A stretch of DNA of 64,000 nucleotides, from contig NC_079885.1 of NCBI RefSeq assembly GCF_029227915.1, positions 21,401,001 through 21,465,000 on the forward strand. The letters run 5' to 3'. The stretch is from Hydractinia symbiolongicarpus. Taxonomy: Eukaryota > Cnidaria > Hydrozoa > Anthoathecata > Hydractiniidae. The position numbers and the translations under genes were made by a program. The notes under the pieces were generated by a model. The model worked only from the letters and a program-made list of their open reading frames with translations, did no database searches and was not told the origin of the DNA. Below are positions 50,501 to 61,990 of this stretch, one piece after another (position 1 is the first letter of the stretch; each line of letters starts with the position of its first letter).

Positions 50501-52003
50501 GGATACTCTGAATAAGTTTTTGTGAATTACTTCCAAAACGCCATGCAAGCAATAAGATTTTATGCAACTACACACTTCTCTGTGCTCTAAATTCAATTTA
50601 GGTACACAGTACAGATTCAAGCCTGTACATAAATTTTAGGTCCTGTTACTACAGAAGCGAAAATTTAGATTTTAGAATTATAAATAAAAATTATGCACAA
50701 ACCTGCCAAATTATCAACAATTTCAATATACTGCTTTTCTGCTTCTTCCTGGAACAGTATAAGTTTTTGTGAAAAAAATATTTGCAAAAGCATAAATTTC
50801 AGTACAAGGTTTTCATTTTGCAATTGTACTTACCTTACTCATATCACTTAGTTCATTCCATGCACTCCACTTAGCTTGTCCAACAAAATCAAACACCCCA
50901 GGTTTCTTTGTATTGCACTTCCCAACAGTAGCCTAAAAAGTAAAGGATAGGAGTTAGTAGATTTTAAGCAAAGGCAGTATTCAATTTTAAATCCAGGCCT
51001 CATTGTAAAGTTTTTTAAGTGTAATAAGGTGAAGATCTTTTTCTAATGTAGCAGAAGTAGTCACTTGCACATTACAGAACCTCAGAACAATTAAGAAGGG
51101 CCTCATGATATTGAACTAATAAACCAACCAAAAAGATTTAAAACTAAAAAGATTCAAGGCCATAATGGGTTTATATTTCAAATGTAATACTCCAACACAG
51201 ATTTTGACAAAAAACAAATGTCAGTTTAATGCAGCGAAGTTATATAATACTTTTCCAGACCAATTAACTTGTACTAGCAGCTTACTTTTTTGTAAAACTT
51301 CTATTTTTCCATTATTTGGTTACTTAGCTATATACATGAGGATAGCTTTAATTAAATCTTTAGAAATACAAAACTTGTTGGACAATGTTAAAATTAGGAA
51401 AATTTTAAAGACAAGAAGACTGAAAGATGAGACCAGTAAAAGACTTGATGATGATATGGCTGTATGATGATGATGATATGGATGTTTTGGGACTAAATAA
51501 TAACCTGTTAGAAATAAATAGGCTCTTTCAATTGGTGAAGTATAATCGAAAAAGATGGTGACGTTGACATTCAGTACTGAAGTGAGTTGATATGAGGTGT
51601 AAATATTTTGAAATTAATTGGCCATATCAATACAGTGGTTTACCTTTCGCTAGATAAATAATGTAAATATTTTATGACATAGAAAAAGTAACTTCATAAA
51701 CCAGTATTTTAGAAGTTTCTTAAAGCTTAGCTACCTCCTGTAACAATCATTTTCATCTGAAATCACTCAGTGACACGTTGTTTAAATAGTTCGTTTTTAG
51801 CTAACCTGCTTAAAGAGGGCATACATTTTGAGCTTTACATCGTTTCCAGGATCCTCCGTCAATGCAGCAACACGTTTTTTTGCGTCTTCCATCTTTTGAC
51901 TAACAGCTGATGTGTAATATCGTATTGTAGGTATATTTTTTCTGGCTTGAGCCAACTGAATTCTTCCTGCACTTTGTCGTATAATATGGAAAGCGGCCTT
52001 CAT
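47524..52003 (-). CDS. ECI2: Enoyl-CoA delta isomerase 2 (ACBP + crotonase fold), complete
   Basis: Moves 3-cis or 3-trans double bonds to 2-trans in enoyl-CoA so that unsaturated fatty acids can enter beta-oxidation. Eight exons with GT/AG borders and consistent phases encode 391 residues (human 394): 52003-51806, 50932-50834, 50748-50703, 50147-50002, 49268-49093, 48880-48670, 47897-47754 and 47679-47524. The first ~37 residues are Arg-rich with no acidic residue, like a mitochondrial presequence. Next come the acyl-CoA-binding domain ([21 protein letters not shown]) and a Ser/Thr linker. The crotonase fold follows, with oxyanion-hole loops FYCSGND and GPAIGISVT and the catalytic Glu in GQSPEGCSS. 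The protein ends in SKM, an accepted PTS1 variant, so dual mitochondrial and peroxisomal location is likely. The ATG at 52003 follows a TTG four codons upstream and is the only good start. Confidence 0.96.
48510..48632. repeat. Transposon-end-like repeat in ECI2 intron
   Basis: GCGCTTATT/GGGCGCTCATT-type words recur three times, and the stretch finishes in AAATACGGTA. That end matches the outer end of the TIR element at 18767-18776. No inverted partner is found nearby, so it may be a solo terminus. Confidence 0.45.
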
Positions 52004-52671
52004 ATCTGGTGACAATTATAAAAGCAAGTGGCGATAATCTACGGCTCCCCGGTCTCTTCCTTCGACTTCTCTTACTTAACTAAAGTCCAAAGTCTATGTT
52101 TTGATCCTTGGATGATATCCACTTTGCCAATAAAAATACAAGCAAATGCGATGTTTGTCTTAAGATCGTTTGGCGGTAAAAAAAATTGAAAATAGTCGTT
52201 GTTGATTTGGTGTTTTAGCTGATTATTTATTTATGTTTTTGTTTGTTAATATATAAGATTGCTAACTCATTTAAGAAAAAAACCTATTTCCTTTGAAGTT
52301 AAATTTGTGCTAACTGGCTGGTCTGCTAGCTAGATTCACTGATCTAAAAATATGTATAATTAGCTAGCTAGGCCTAGGGCACACACAAGAAGTGTTCAAC
52401 AAGTCAGTCTGGTGTGGTGGTGGTAAAAGTAACAGATCTCTCACACGTTTTATGTTTTCTGTGATTTTCAAAAGATTTATGTTTGTCCTGTATTATTACC
52501 GAAAGAAGTTCAAAATAAAGTAAAGATAAGAAAAACAGACATTAAAAAAATGAAGGCGTTGCAGGTAAAAAATCTGCAAAAGTAATTATAGCTCGTAATT
52601 CTGCTTGTATGTTTCCAAACTAGTTGAAATGCCTAAACTAAAATTCTGAACTTGTCCAACTTATTTCTATA

Positions 52672-53302
52672 AGGAGCCTTCGAAAAAATTTTTCAGGCCC
52701 CGTTAGAGCTAAGGGGGAGAGAGGGTCTGAAGTTTGAAAAAAAAATCCGCTAGGGATTGAGAAATTTTAAAAATTTGTTTGTTGCCTGAAAATTTCTCGT
52801 TGTTCGTGAGCATAATTCCTCTTGTCATCAATACACCTTTACGATAATTCAATTATACATGCGTTCCTACTGCTCTCCATCGTTTTATAATATCGGAAAA
52901 AAGGAGGTAAAATCGTGTTTTTATAAGAGTTTGTTAGAGACGAAACCTTGTTTTCTCCAGTTTTTTAACTTCCGTCGATGTGTACTTATGTGTACTTTTC
53001 ATTAAAAACAAAATGCAGCAAGACGAAAAAATGTGTTTTCTCCTTAATAAACTCTTATAAAAGTGTGATGTTTACCTCCTCTGATCGCAAAATAAGCTGC
53101 GATGGAGTTTTAGTTATCCCGAATTATCGTAAAGGTGTATTCCGATAACTTTTATCTACAAAATACTCCCCTGAGCCTTCCAAGATATATCCGAATGTGT
53201 GTATTTCACTGACGGAAATCCGCTAAAAAAGGGGGGTGGAGGGGGTCTGAATCTTAGTGGCGATATCCCGCTAACGGGCCCAAAATTTTTTTCGAAGGCA
53301 CC
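52672..53302. mobile_element. MITE with GCCTTCGAAAAAA ends, partly palindromic
   Basis: The left end reads GCCTTCGAAAAAATTTTT then GGCCCCGTTAG, and the right end is the inverted counterpart CTAACGGGCCC...TTCGAAGGC. Interior blocks are also inverted copies: ACACCTTTACGATAATTC (52830) against GAATTATCGTAAAGGTGT (53120), and AAGGAGGTAAA against TTTACCTCCT. It is non-coding. Confidence 0.8.
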
Positions 53303-53530
53303 TAAATGCAAAATATTGCCTTCAATTTTGTTGTCTTAAATAAAAAAAAAACAACATTCAAAGTATGGTAAAATTGTGTGACTTTATTAACTACATATAT
53401 ACTTTATTAACTACATATATAGCTATATTTATATCTATTGCACAACAATTCTTTTTTTTCTTTGTTTTCTTAGGTCTGGGATAGATAGCACTTTGAAATT
53501 ATCGAAGTTTCAAAAAAGCTAAATATATAT

Positions 53531-54744
53531 TCAAAGAATGATTTCAGAAGGCTTTGCAACCCTTATTGTTAACTTAAATCTTTTTCATGTTTGGTAATAA
53601 CTGGTTAGTTAAAAATACATTTTTAATTTAGGGAATTAGGTCATTTCGACGTTCTATCTTCAACACCACCCTCCCTAGCAGAAACGTCACACTAATTTTC
53701 AATATTTCCCAAATGCAAATATACCATTTTCCAGCATCTTTTGCATTCCATATGTTTCGCCATTCAAAGAATTATTCTGATGCATTTATTTATGGTTCAC
53801 AGAACTATTGCTTACAGGCCATTTCATAAGATTTCAAGTAGGCGTCAATAATATCGCACTTGTGGTGCAAAAATTAAATTTTTGATATAAGCAAAATTAA
53901 GAACAAGTTTCCTAACGGTGCGCAGAGGCTATTATTTTGGCGTATTCACATGGTACGACAAAGTGTGAGTAAAGTCATTAATTAAACTTTGTAACTACAT
54001 GCGGAACAAACAATATTTATTGTAATATGAATTGCGGAAAGTTGAAGTGTGGCTAGTAATGAAATTTGAGGTTTCAATGCTAAGGATGGATCATGAAATT
54101 TCTTTTTATAATAATAAATCGTTATCAAGGATTTTTTTGATTTTTTACTATATTTTGTTTTACTACTTTATTTCCCTGAAAGACTATTATAAATATATAA
54201 AGTTTGAATTCCAAAAATCACAAAAACACTACTGAACGGGAAATAAAAATATTTGCTGTATTCCTTTAACAAATGACATAAACACGCGCATTTAAAATTT
54301 ATTCTGAACAAGGTTTTTTAAAGAACCCAATACTTATGACCTTACTTCACTTACGTGCTTTATTTTTTTCTCTCAGTAACGATTTTTCTACTTTCTCTAA
54401 AACACGATTTTAAAGATCAATTTTTCTTTTGTGTTGAATGTTATTCTAATTTATTTATATATCTTTCCAATCACATTGAGCTTATTGAGCAAATGGTAAT
54501 AGAGCATTATGGCAGGTATCATTTTCAAGTGTTATTGACATGTATTTTACAAGCTAGTGCCCAGGACTAAATTGATAAATGCTGTGAAAAATAAGTAAAA
54601 AATGTAACAATTGTTGCAGACGATCTGTAATAATTCATTATTTTGTTTCTTTTTATGCATTTTAACTACACAGTTTTCTTTGTACATGAAAAATATTTAA
54701 GTTAACAATAAGGGTTGTAAAACCTTCTTAATTCATTCTCTGAC
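53531..54744. mobile_element. 1.2-kb DNA element with ~90-bp imperfect TIRs
   Basis: The left arm AGAAGGCTTTGCAACCCTTA (53547) with GTTAACTTAAAT following is mirrored at the right by GTTAACAATAAGGGTTGTAA (54701-54720). Inverted similarity extends over about 90 bp, from TCAAAGAATGA/TCATTCTCTGA outermost to TTAGTTAAAA inside. No transposase is encoded. A related arm stands alone at 63162-63250. Confidence 0.8.
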
Positions 54745-55080
54745 TTTATATTATGCTTTTTTCGTAATTTCGATAATTTCAGAAAGCTATCGCAGACATA
54801 AAATAATCGCAAAATCGTGCAAATAATCGCTCGCCTAAACAAATCTGTGCGTGTGTGGACGCCTATCTACGGTGAAATACCACACTGTCATCAAAACATT
54901 CGTTGGTAGTTGCATTCAACAAAAATTGTCTGTATGAAAATGCTAGGGAAGTGTGTCAAATAAAGTAACACAACATCTCCAATTGCACAAGAGACTCTAA
55001 TTTGATAAGTTTGTCAAGCCAGGCTATATTTCCTTATTTTTCTGGTAAATAAAGAAAATCATTGAAGTTGAAAAATCAAA

Positions 55081-55852
55081 TTAAAGGGAACCTGAGGTAT
55101 AAAATGATGTTGGGCTTATATTATAGAGCTTAAAAAGTTGGTAAACAAGTCTTTTTAAATTTTTTAAAAAGCTCTTTTCGTTCTCAATATATTCACATTT
55201 AAGGAATTTCAGATTTAATTATGCTGCATGAATTATGATGTCATATTTTAGTAATAGCAAATTTAGACATTTTCTTTCATCAGTAATTTTAGATCTGTTA
55301 AGGGGTGTGCATTAACTTTATCAATGCATAGATATTATAAAGGTGAATTGATTAACATATTTTTTTCGCCAAAATGACACTTGTTTGCTCGTCCCAGGCC
55401 TCCTAATTTTTTTGCTGACGAACTCATAACTTGGCATCTACATTTCGGTTTGCAATCAAATTTTGTGAGTAAACATATAGGGCTTATGCAAGCTTACCCA
55501 CAAAATTTGATTGCAAACCAAGTTGCAGATCCTGAGTTATTGAGTCGTCAACAAAGAAATAAGAGGCCTGGGATGAGCAAGCGAGTGTCATTTTGGCAAA
55601 AAAATTTATGTTAATCAATTAACCTTTATAATATTTATGCATTGACAAAGTGATGAAAGAAAGTGTTCAAATTTGCTATTACTGAAATATGACATCATAA
55701 TTCATGCAGCATAATTAAATCTAAAATTCTTTAAATGTGAATATCTTGAGAACAAAAAGAGCTTTTTAAAAAATTTAAAAAGACTTGTTACCTAACTTTT
55801 TAAGCTCTATAATATAAGGCCAACATCATTTTATACCTCGGGTTCCCTTTAA
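55081..55852. mobile_element. Foldback element: 0.77-kb near-perfect palindrome
   Basis: Two arms of about 390 and 357 bp are inverted copies, from AAAGGGAACCTGAGGTATAA at the left to its complement ending GGTTCCCTTT at the right. They meet around a loop at about 55471-55495. The left arm carries an extra ~30 bp (near 55285-55315). The outer flanks read TTAAA/TTTAA, compatible with TA duplication. The open frame at 55381-55614 crosses the loop and is a by-product. Confidence 0.88.
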
Positions 55853-56921
55853 AAATATTTTAAATTTAGGACTAAGACATGACATTACACTAAAATTAAT
55901 AGATTATATTTAGAACAAGGTGTTATATAAAGTGAGAACACTATAAATATGTTGCTATAAACTGTGTGAAAGAAATAAAATTGCTGATGACACTAGTGAG
56001 TTTGCTGATGCTTTTTTAAATCAAAAGCTGTGTTGTTAAAATTTTGCTAATGTAAGTTGCAAAATAGCCATAGTTTTGTATTAAATGTAGAGATTTGACT
56101 TTTTATAATACACTATGACAGAGCTGGGGCAAGCAAAGGATAACACACCAAAATAAATTCAGGCATGTGAGGAAGCATGATTGTGTGATAGCACGCCCTT
56201 TGTGACAAGGCCAGACAAATATATTTATCAATTTTAACTGTTTTGCGTAGCATTAAATAAGTCTCTTCAGTTCTCCTTGATTTCAACATTTAGAACCCCT
56301 ATTTATACTAAAGGTTTCCATGCACGAAAATTGTTTTGGTGCAGAAATCAGTAAGCAGTTACAGAATACAAAACTGATTTTATTTTTTTACATTTTCATA
56401 AGAGACCTTGGGTTTCCGCATTTTTATTTTACAACCAATCAGTAAACAGATGTACAAGGAAAAATAAGATATTTTTGCACACACCGACAGGTGGCCCTCT
56501 TGCCTAAATCCTTGAAGCAGGGATTTAACTTTCAACTATAATATATCTCCTTACCTACTGTAATCACTTACAGAAGAGAAAGTCCACTTACATGATGTTT
56601 GTAAAAGATTTCCCAGAAGGTTATAACACCTTTTTTCGGACCATCAAATTGTTAGTATTTTAAAAACAAGCCAGCCGCTTTTGGTAGAAAGTTCTGCTAT
56701 ATTACTGATTTATTCCTCCTTCTTCTTATGCGATCTTTTGAGTGAATCCAACTTGTAAGAGTACCTTGGGCTACCTTTAAACAGTGTTCATACGCTGGAA
56801 AATGCCTAGTCTGGTTAGATTATAGTCCTGGTGAAGGAATTATACGTGATTGGAGTAATAATAATTTTTTGCATTATTCTATTTTATTTATTTCTAGGTA
56901 TAAATAAATTCACCATACCAG
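55853..56921. other. No gene recognised; likely upstream region of the RS-rich gene
   Basis: AT-rich sequence. An acceptor-like TTTCTAG at 56891-56897 stands 25 bp before the ATG of the RS-rich exon and suggests an intron in the 5' untranslated region. Nothing else is recognisable. Confidence 0.4.
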
Positions 56922-57076
56922 ATGGAGAATTTAGAAAATGAAAGGCGGTAAGGTTTATACATTGCCAAAAAAGCATTGACCTGGCTATCTTTCCATTTGT
57001 TTTCATAATAACCTAATAATAAACTTTTGTGTCTATTTTTAGTAAATCTCGAAGCCGTTCTTCGAAACGCTCAAGT
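56922..57076 (+). CDS. First two coding exons of an RS-rich (SR-like) protein, partial
   Basis: ATG at 56922 in the exon 56922-56947 (MENLENERR), a clean GTAAGG donor, then the exon 57043-57076 (KSRSRSSKRSS) with AG before it and GTAAGT after it. Phases join, giving a 20-residue start rich in Arg-Ser dipeptides. Splicing factors such as TRA2 and other SR proteins begin in this way, but no RNA-recognition motif is found in the rest of the window, so the gene would have to continue past the right edge across a very repeat-rich intron. The two good donors and one acceptor support real exons; the family is a guess. Confidence 0.45.
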
Positions 57077-57420
57077 GTAAGTATAAACTTTGATAGTCCC
57101 ATATATAAAGCTAGCAAAAGTTCTCATCAAAATATTTATGGTTTATATTTATGTAGTGCATAAAGCTGAAAGAGTGCTTCATACTACCAAGGCCCAGTTA
57201 ATAATAGTACATGATCACTTAGCGTAGCTGGTTCGCTCTATGTGCACTATTTACATAAAGTTTATTTTTAGACCACATTACATTTAGAACAAGGTGTCAA
57301 GGCTCAACAAGGGCTGTTAATATATATTTTTATGATTAAAACAAACGGGGGACATTTCAACTCGTAGGCCGAGCGTCTGAACTAGCGACTCTCTCAGTCC
57401 TTGTCTCTCTAATAATTTGC

Positions 57421-57720
57421 CGTAGTTTGCTTGGAAATTATAAAAACGGGATTGTAAACAGCTAACACGTTGCCAAAGTTGGCTTGAAAACTATCAAAAC
57501 AGGATTGTAGACAGCCAAAATGTTTCCCTAGTTTACTTAAAAACTTTCCAATTATGATCGTACACTGCCAAAGTGTCACCATAGTTTGCTGGAAAGCTAT
57601 TAAACGGGACCGTAGTAAAATAAAAAGTTTCGGTAGTTGGCTTGAAAACTATCAAAATGGGGTCATAAATGGCTACTATAGTCTCTATAGTTTGTTTGAA
57701 AATTACGATGTTCTCTAGGA
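57421..57720. repeat. Degenerate 53-bp tandem repeat, five to six units
   Basis: Units starting near 57421, 57474, 57527, 57580, 57632 and 57685 share the frame (C/T)GTAGTTTGCTTGAAAA(C/T)TAT followed by a variable AACGGGATTGTA-type block. Identity between units is moderate, so the array is old. Confidence 0.85.
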
Positions 57721-57729
57721 AAGTCAAGC

Positions 57730-57950
57730 TTCGTTATTCGTATTTTTAAAATACAAGATACGGAAATACGCGTGGTTTTAAAAACACGAAATTCGTATTT
57801 CGTAGTTTTAAAAAATACGCGTATTTTTTTGACATACGCATACTTTTACGAAATTTGTATTCCTATTTTAAGAAATACGAATTTTGTATTTTGTGTTTTT
57901 TAAAAATAGAAATTTGAATTTCATATACGTTTGTAACTCATAAAATTTTA
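57730..57950. repeat. AT-rich inverted-repeat cluster with AAATACGAAATT words
   Basis: Motifs such as AAATACGAA, TTCGTATTT and ATACGCGTATTT recur in both orientations, giving many possible small hairpins. The origin is unclear. Confidence 0.5.
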
Positions 57951-58101
57951 TTTATGGGGGCATGCAGCAATTTGAAAAAAACGAAACAGATAAATATGAA
58001 GAGAACGATTTGTTTGTAAGAATATGTATTAATTCATTGCAAAGCTACGAAAATGGTTTCACACAAAGCTTTATGATGTCGTAATTTATTTGACAAACAA
58101 G

Positions 58102-58455
58102 AGATAGATAGATAGATAGATGTGCATATTTTACATGGCTAGCCTCACAAATTTCGAGGGATATACCCTGTCTATTATTTCCAGGAGGGGCCATGGCGTA
58201 GATGGAGAGTCCTAGAGTATTTAATGCTCATTTTGAGCTACGCAGACCCAATTAGAGCCCGCGCTCTACTAGACAACTCCCGGCAACATCCAACGGCCCA
58301 CACCGTGTGCCATCTTCCCAATTTCCCTCACATGGCTTGGGTTAACCCGGGGCTATGGTAACATTCACTCGCCCATGTTGAATCGCCGTCAAGAGGAATC
58401 GAACCCCGGTCTCCCGCACAGAGTACGAGAGCTATAACCACTAATCTACGGCGCC
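58102..58455 (-). mobile_element. tRNA-derived SINE, copy 1
   Basis: On the minus strand it begins GGCGCCGTAGATTAGTGG (RNA polymerase III A box TAGATTAGTGG), has a perfect B box GGTTCGATTCC about 40 bp on, then a non-tRNA body with the conserved TTACCATAGCCCCGGGTTAA region, and ends in an (ATCT)n tail. Three copies occur within 4 kb. ACAAG next to both ends could be a short target duplication. Confidence 0.9.
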
Positions 58456-58504
58456 ACAAGACTTTATGAAGCTAAAATATCACCAGATTTTGATTTTATT
58501 TATT

Positions 58505-58640
58505 CGTATTTCTTTCTAAAATGACGAGAAAATGACTTTGCGAGGCTTAAAAATCTCCGTATTTCGTTCTAAAATGACGAGAAAATGACATTGCGAGGCT
58601 GAAAAATCTCCGTACTTCTTTTAAAATGACGAGAAAACGA
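58505..58640. repeat. 53-bp tandem repeat, about 2.5 units
   Basis: Units start with CGTATTTC(G/T)TTCTAAAATG at 58505, 58558 and 58611 and share ACGAGAAAATGAC and GCGAGGCT(T/G)AAAAATCTC. The exact 53-bp step equals that of the unrelated array at 57.4 kb. Confidence 0.9.
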
Positions 58641-59502
58641 AGTTAAAAAGACAATCAAGTAACATTTCCGATGTATCGGAAATATTTAAACCGATTGCCG
58701 TAACGTCCGACCTAGCCCCGCGACTTAGCGCTACGCCGGCTTGTGCGTATCTTGATATTCGTGAAATTGGGAAAGAATGAAGCCTGCGGTACGAACTTGA
58801 TCACAAATATTGTTATAGACTGTTATTTTAATATTATTTGACGAGCTATGCTAAATTTTCGTTTCCAGTTATATTTTTAATGAGGCGGATTTTGTTCAAC
58901 TAAACTGAACTCTAGGGGTTAAGGTACGAGTCGTTCCTTTCGAGGGACCGAGTTCAAGAACGCCATATTGATTATACTCCAACTTGTTCAACAAGCTGCA
59001 TATTAAAATTTTTTGAAGCGAAGAGAAATACTTGGTTGGGTTAGTATAATTATTTACCTGCGTAAATTTCATTCTATCAATGTTTAAGATATTTTCTTCA
59101 TTGTGTCTATGTTTTCACATGTTCAGATGAAAATATCATCACGTTTTCTCTAGCCATGTGTAAATCTGAAACAAATCAATTTCCAGATTTAGCTACTTCA
59201 AACGTAGATTGAAGCCAGATAGCTGAGCTAGCTTTATTTATTCTTATTGGTTTTAAGTTTGCTATATTATTATTTATTTTTATGTTGAGGTTGTGGCCCT
59301 CTAGCTAGCTAGCTAGGTCATTTAGCCAAATTCAGTTTGGCTAGCTACAACAAAATTTGTAATATTTTATAAAATAAAATTGCTGAGTGTTTTTTTTTTC
59401 ACCTACTTCTATTTTTTTGTTGTTGTTTAGCTTGTAGCATCTAACTTAATGGTAAAATCTTAGATATCTTAAACTTCATAACGATTTTAGTCATGTCACA
59501 GC

Positions 59503-59851
59503 TAGATAGATAGATAGATGTGCATATTTTACATGGCTAGCCTCACAAATATCGAGGGATATACCCTGTCTATTATTTCCAGGAGGGGCCATGGCGTAGA
59601 TGGAGAGTCCTAGAGTATTTAATCTTCATTTTGAGCTACGCAGACCCAATTAGAGCCCGCGCTCCACTAGACAACTCCCGGCAACATCCAACGGCCCACA
59701 CAGTGTGCCACCTTCCCAATTTCCCTCACATGGCTTGGGTTAACCCGGGGCTATGGTAACATTCACTCGCCCATGTTGAATCGCCGTCAAGAGGAATCGA
59801 ACCCCGGTCTCCCGCACAGAGTACGAGAGCTATAACCTCTAATCTACGGCG
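59503..59851 (-). mobile_element. tRNA-derived SINE, copy 2
   Basis: Same structure and almost the same sequence as the copy at 58102-58455, in the same orientation. The (ATCT)n tail starts at 59503 on the plus strand as TAGATAGA. The head ends at 59851 with CGCCGTAGATTAG and is a few bases shorter, lacking the outermost GGC. Confidence 0.9.
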
Positions 59852-60398
59852 ATAACCGCTATATATAATGAGATTATTATATATAATAAAACATTTCTGA
59901 AAATATCGCTACACCACAAGCAAAAATATTTAATAAATTGATATGCTAAAACGTCTTCATTTTCTTATGAATGCTAGTGTTGTGCAGTATTGTTAAAGTA
60001 TTAATCTTCACAGATTACTTTTTGTACATTTGGGGAGACCTTAATTCTGATATAATTTTAGAACTTTTAAGATTCATGTATTGCTAAGAAAACATATTTC
60101 ATGCAGTTAATCTGTAGGGCTACATCTGTCGTCCCCTAAATATATATATTATAAAACATATAAATGCACTAGAAATGTTTAAAGATTTACTTAACATAAA
60201 AATAATTTTGAAAACAGGTTAAAATAAATCAAAAATTAAAACCTCAAAAAATCCAAGCAATTTGTTTGGTCTGCGCATGGCAAACAGCGCTGGTATAGGA
60301 TTAGATCCTACTCTTTTGCCTGGTCACTGCGACCAGACAAAATGTTTTAAGAGAATCTGATTCGAAAGTCTAATAGGCTTGCACTTTTTTATCGCTTT
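59852..60398. other. No gene recognised
   Basis: AT-rich sequence with a TATATAATGAGATTATTATATATAAT palindromic patch directly after the SINE head. Nothing coding. Confidence 0.4.
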
Positions 60399-61045
60399 AA
60401 GGCGTGAGTATACAAAAAAGATGTGATATTTTAAAATGCTTTTAATTCACCAAAACTTTATTTTGATACCTTAAGGGAACTAATTTTCCAGGAATTAAAT
60501 TTAGCGGATTTGGCGGTTTTTGGTCAAAACCGCGAAATTTATTTCCCGCGAAAAATCCAAATGTGCCTCATCCGCGAAATTAAATTCCCTCAAAATTTCT
60601 GCGAAATTAAATTTCTTTTTTTCTTTAATTTTTATTTTAATTTTTTTAATTTTAGATACTGTAAAATTCAGTAAATAAACCTACCCCGCAATTATGAACT
60701 ATGCTTTGTGATTCCATGTGAATTTTGAACTGGAAATACACTCGGAACTTTACGGTATATATATATGTTAAAGTATAAAATTTGTGTTTTGAGACTAAAA
60801 TTTGTGATTTGAGACTAAAATTTGTGAGGTTGATGCAATGAAAACACTACTTTTACTTTAACAATGTTTAATAACAATAGTGGTTTCTTCATTTTCATTT
60901 CATACATTGCTTCTATTAAAAAGGGTTCTAACATCTTTACATCGTGGAGCTGGTTTTTCCTTGATTTGTGCTTTATTTTGTTGTTTTTTTTTGGTGGTAC
61001 TCGTGCTCTGGACGACGGAAATGAGTCAAACAACATAAATGTCAG

Positions 61046-61324
61046 TATGAAACTTTCTGTCGTTAAACCACTGCACGCTAAGTGGATTATAGAAATGTAT
61101 GATCACATGACTTCAACTGCTGGAAACCCTGTATGTTTAAAAGCCTGGGAAGTTACTTGAATGTCAGCTGCTGTAAAGAAAGGGTTAGGAGAGTTGGCTA
61201 ACATCAATCCTTTTTATGATATTGATCCCCTCCTAGCGTGTGACTCATTAATCTCTAATTGTCAGAAAACTCACCATAACTTGCGTTCTACTCATTCTCA
61301 AGAAATAAAAAATAAGCTTTTTTA
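61046..61324 (+). pseudogene. C-terminal fragment of pogo/Tigger-type transposase with internal stop
   Basis: Reads MKLSVVKPLHAKWIIEMYDH and, after an in-frame TGA at 61157-61159, KKGLGELANINPFYDIDPLL. It is collinear with the fragment at 42202-42564 (PLHAxW...PFxDIxPLL), so both derive from the same transposase group. The preceding open stretch from 60864 is not recognisably transposase. Confidence 0.7.
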
Positions 61325-61634
61325 GATCAAACATTCCTCTCCACGCTAAGCGTGCTCTCCAAGAGATTTAAAACGTAAGTAATACTCTCTTAAAAATTTA
61401 ACACTTTGAAAAAGACCTTTTAAGTTTCTCACAGAAATATTATACTTCTGCATAATAATTGATCACAATGGTTAGGACCATTTTGTTAACAGGTTTTTTT
61501 CACATCTTCTATTTATGCTGCACGTGTTTGCTCACATTCGCAATTATACACAGTTGAGTATGGGTAAACCAAAAACAAACTCTAGAAACAAAAATCTTTT
61601 CAACTAGTGCTAACTTGGCGATCGGCAATAGAAA

Positions 61635-61990
61635 GGCGCCGTAGATTAGTGGTTATAGGCGCCGTAGATTAGTGGTTATAGCTCTCGTACTCTGTGCGGG
61701 AGACCGGGGTTCGATTCCTCTTGACGGCGATTCAACATGGGCGAGTGAATGTTACCATAGCCCTGAGTTAACCCAAGCCATGTGAGGGAAATTGGAAAGA
61801 TGGCACACTGTGTGGGCGTTGGATGTTGCCGGGAGTTGTCTAGTAGAGCGCGGGCCCTAATTGGGTCTGCGTCGCTCAAAATGAGCATTAAATACTCTAG
61901 GACTCTTCATCTAAGCCATGGCCCCTCCTGGAAATAATAAACAGGGTATATCCCTCGATATTTGTGAGGCTAGCCATGTAAAATATGCAC

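Noticed and set aside
51165-51467. 100-codon open frame in the first ECI2 intron
   Set aside because: It has no recognisable domain, lies opposite to the host gene and is AT-rich. It could be a transposon scrap but cannot be supported.
55381-55614. 77-codon open frame on the plus strand
   Set aside because: It lies across the centre of the palindrome and the second half is the inverted copy of the first. It shows no protein similarity.
61676-61888. Open frame across the SINE and possible functional tRNA gene
   Set aside because: The tRNA-like head has A and B boxes but no foldable acceptor and anticodon arms were identified, and it continues into a SINE body and an (ATCT)n tail. The open frame is a by-product.
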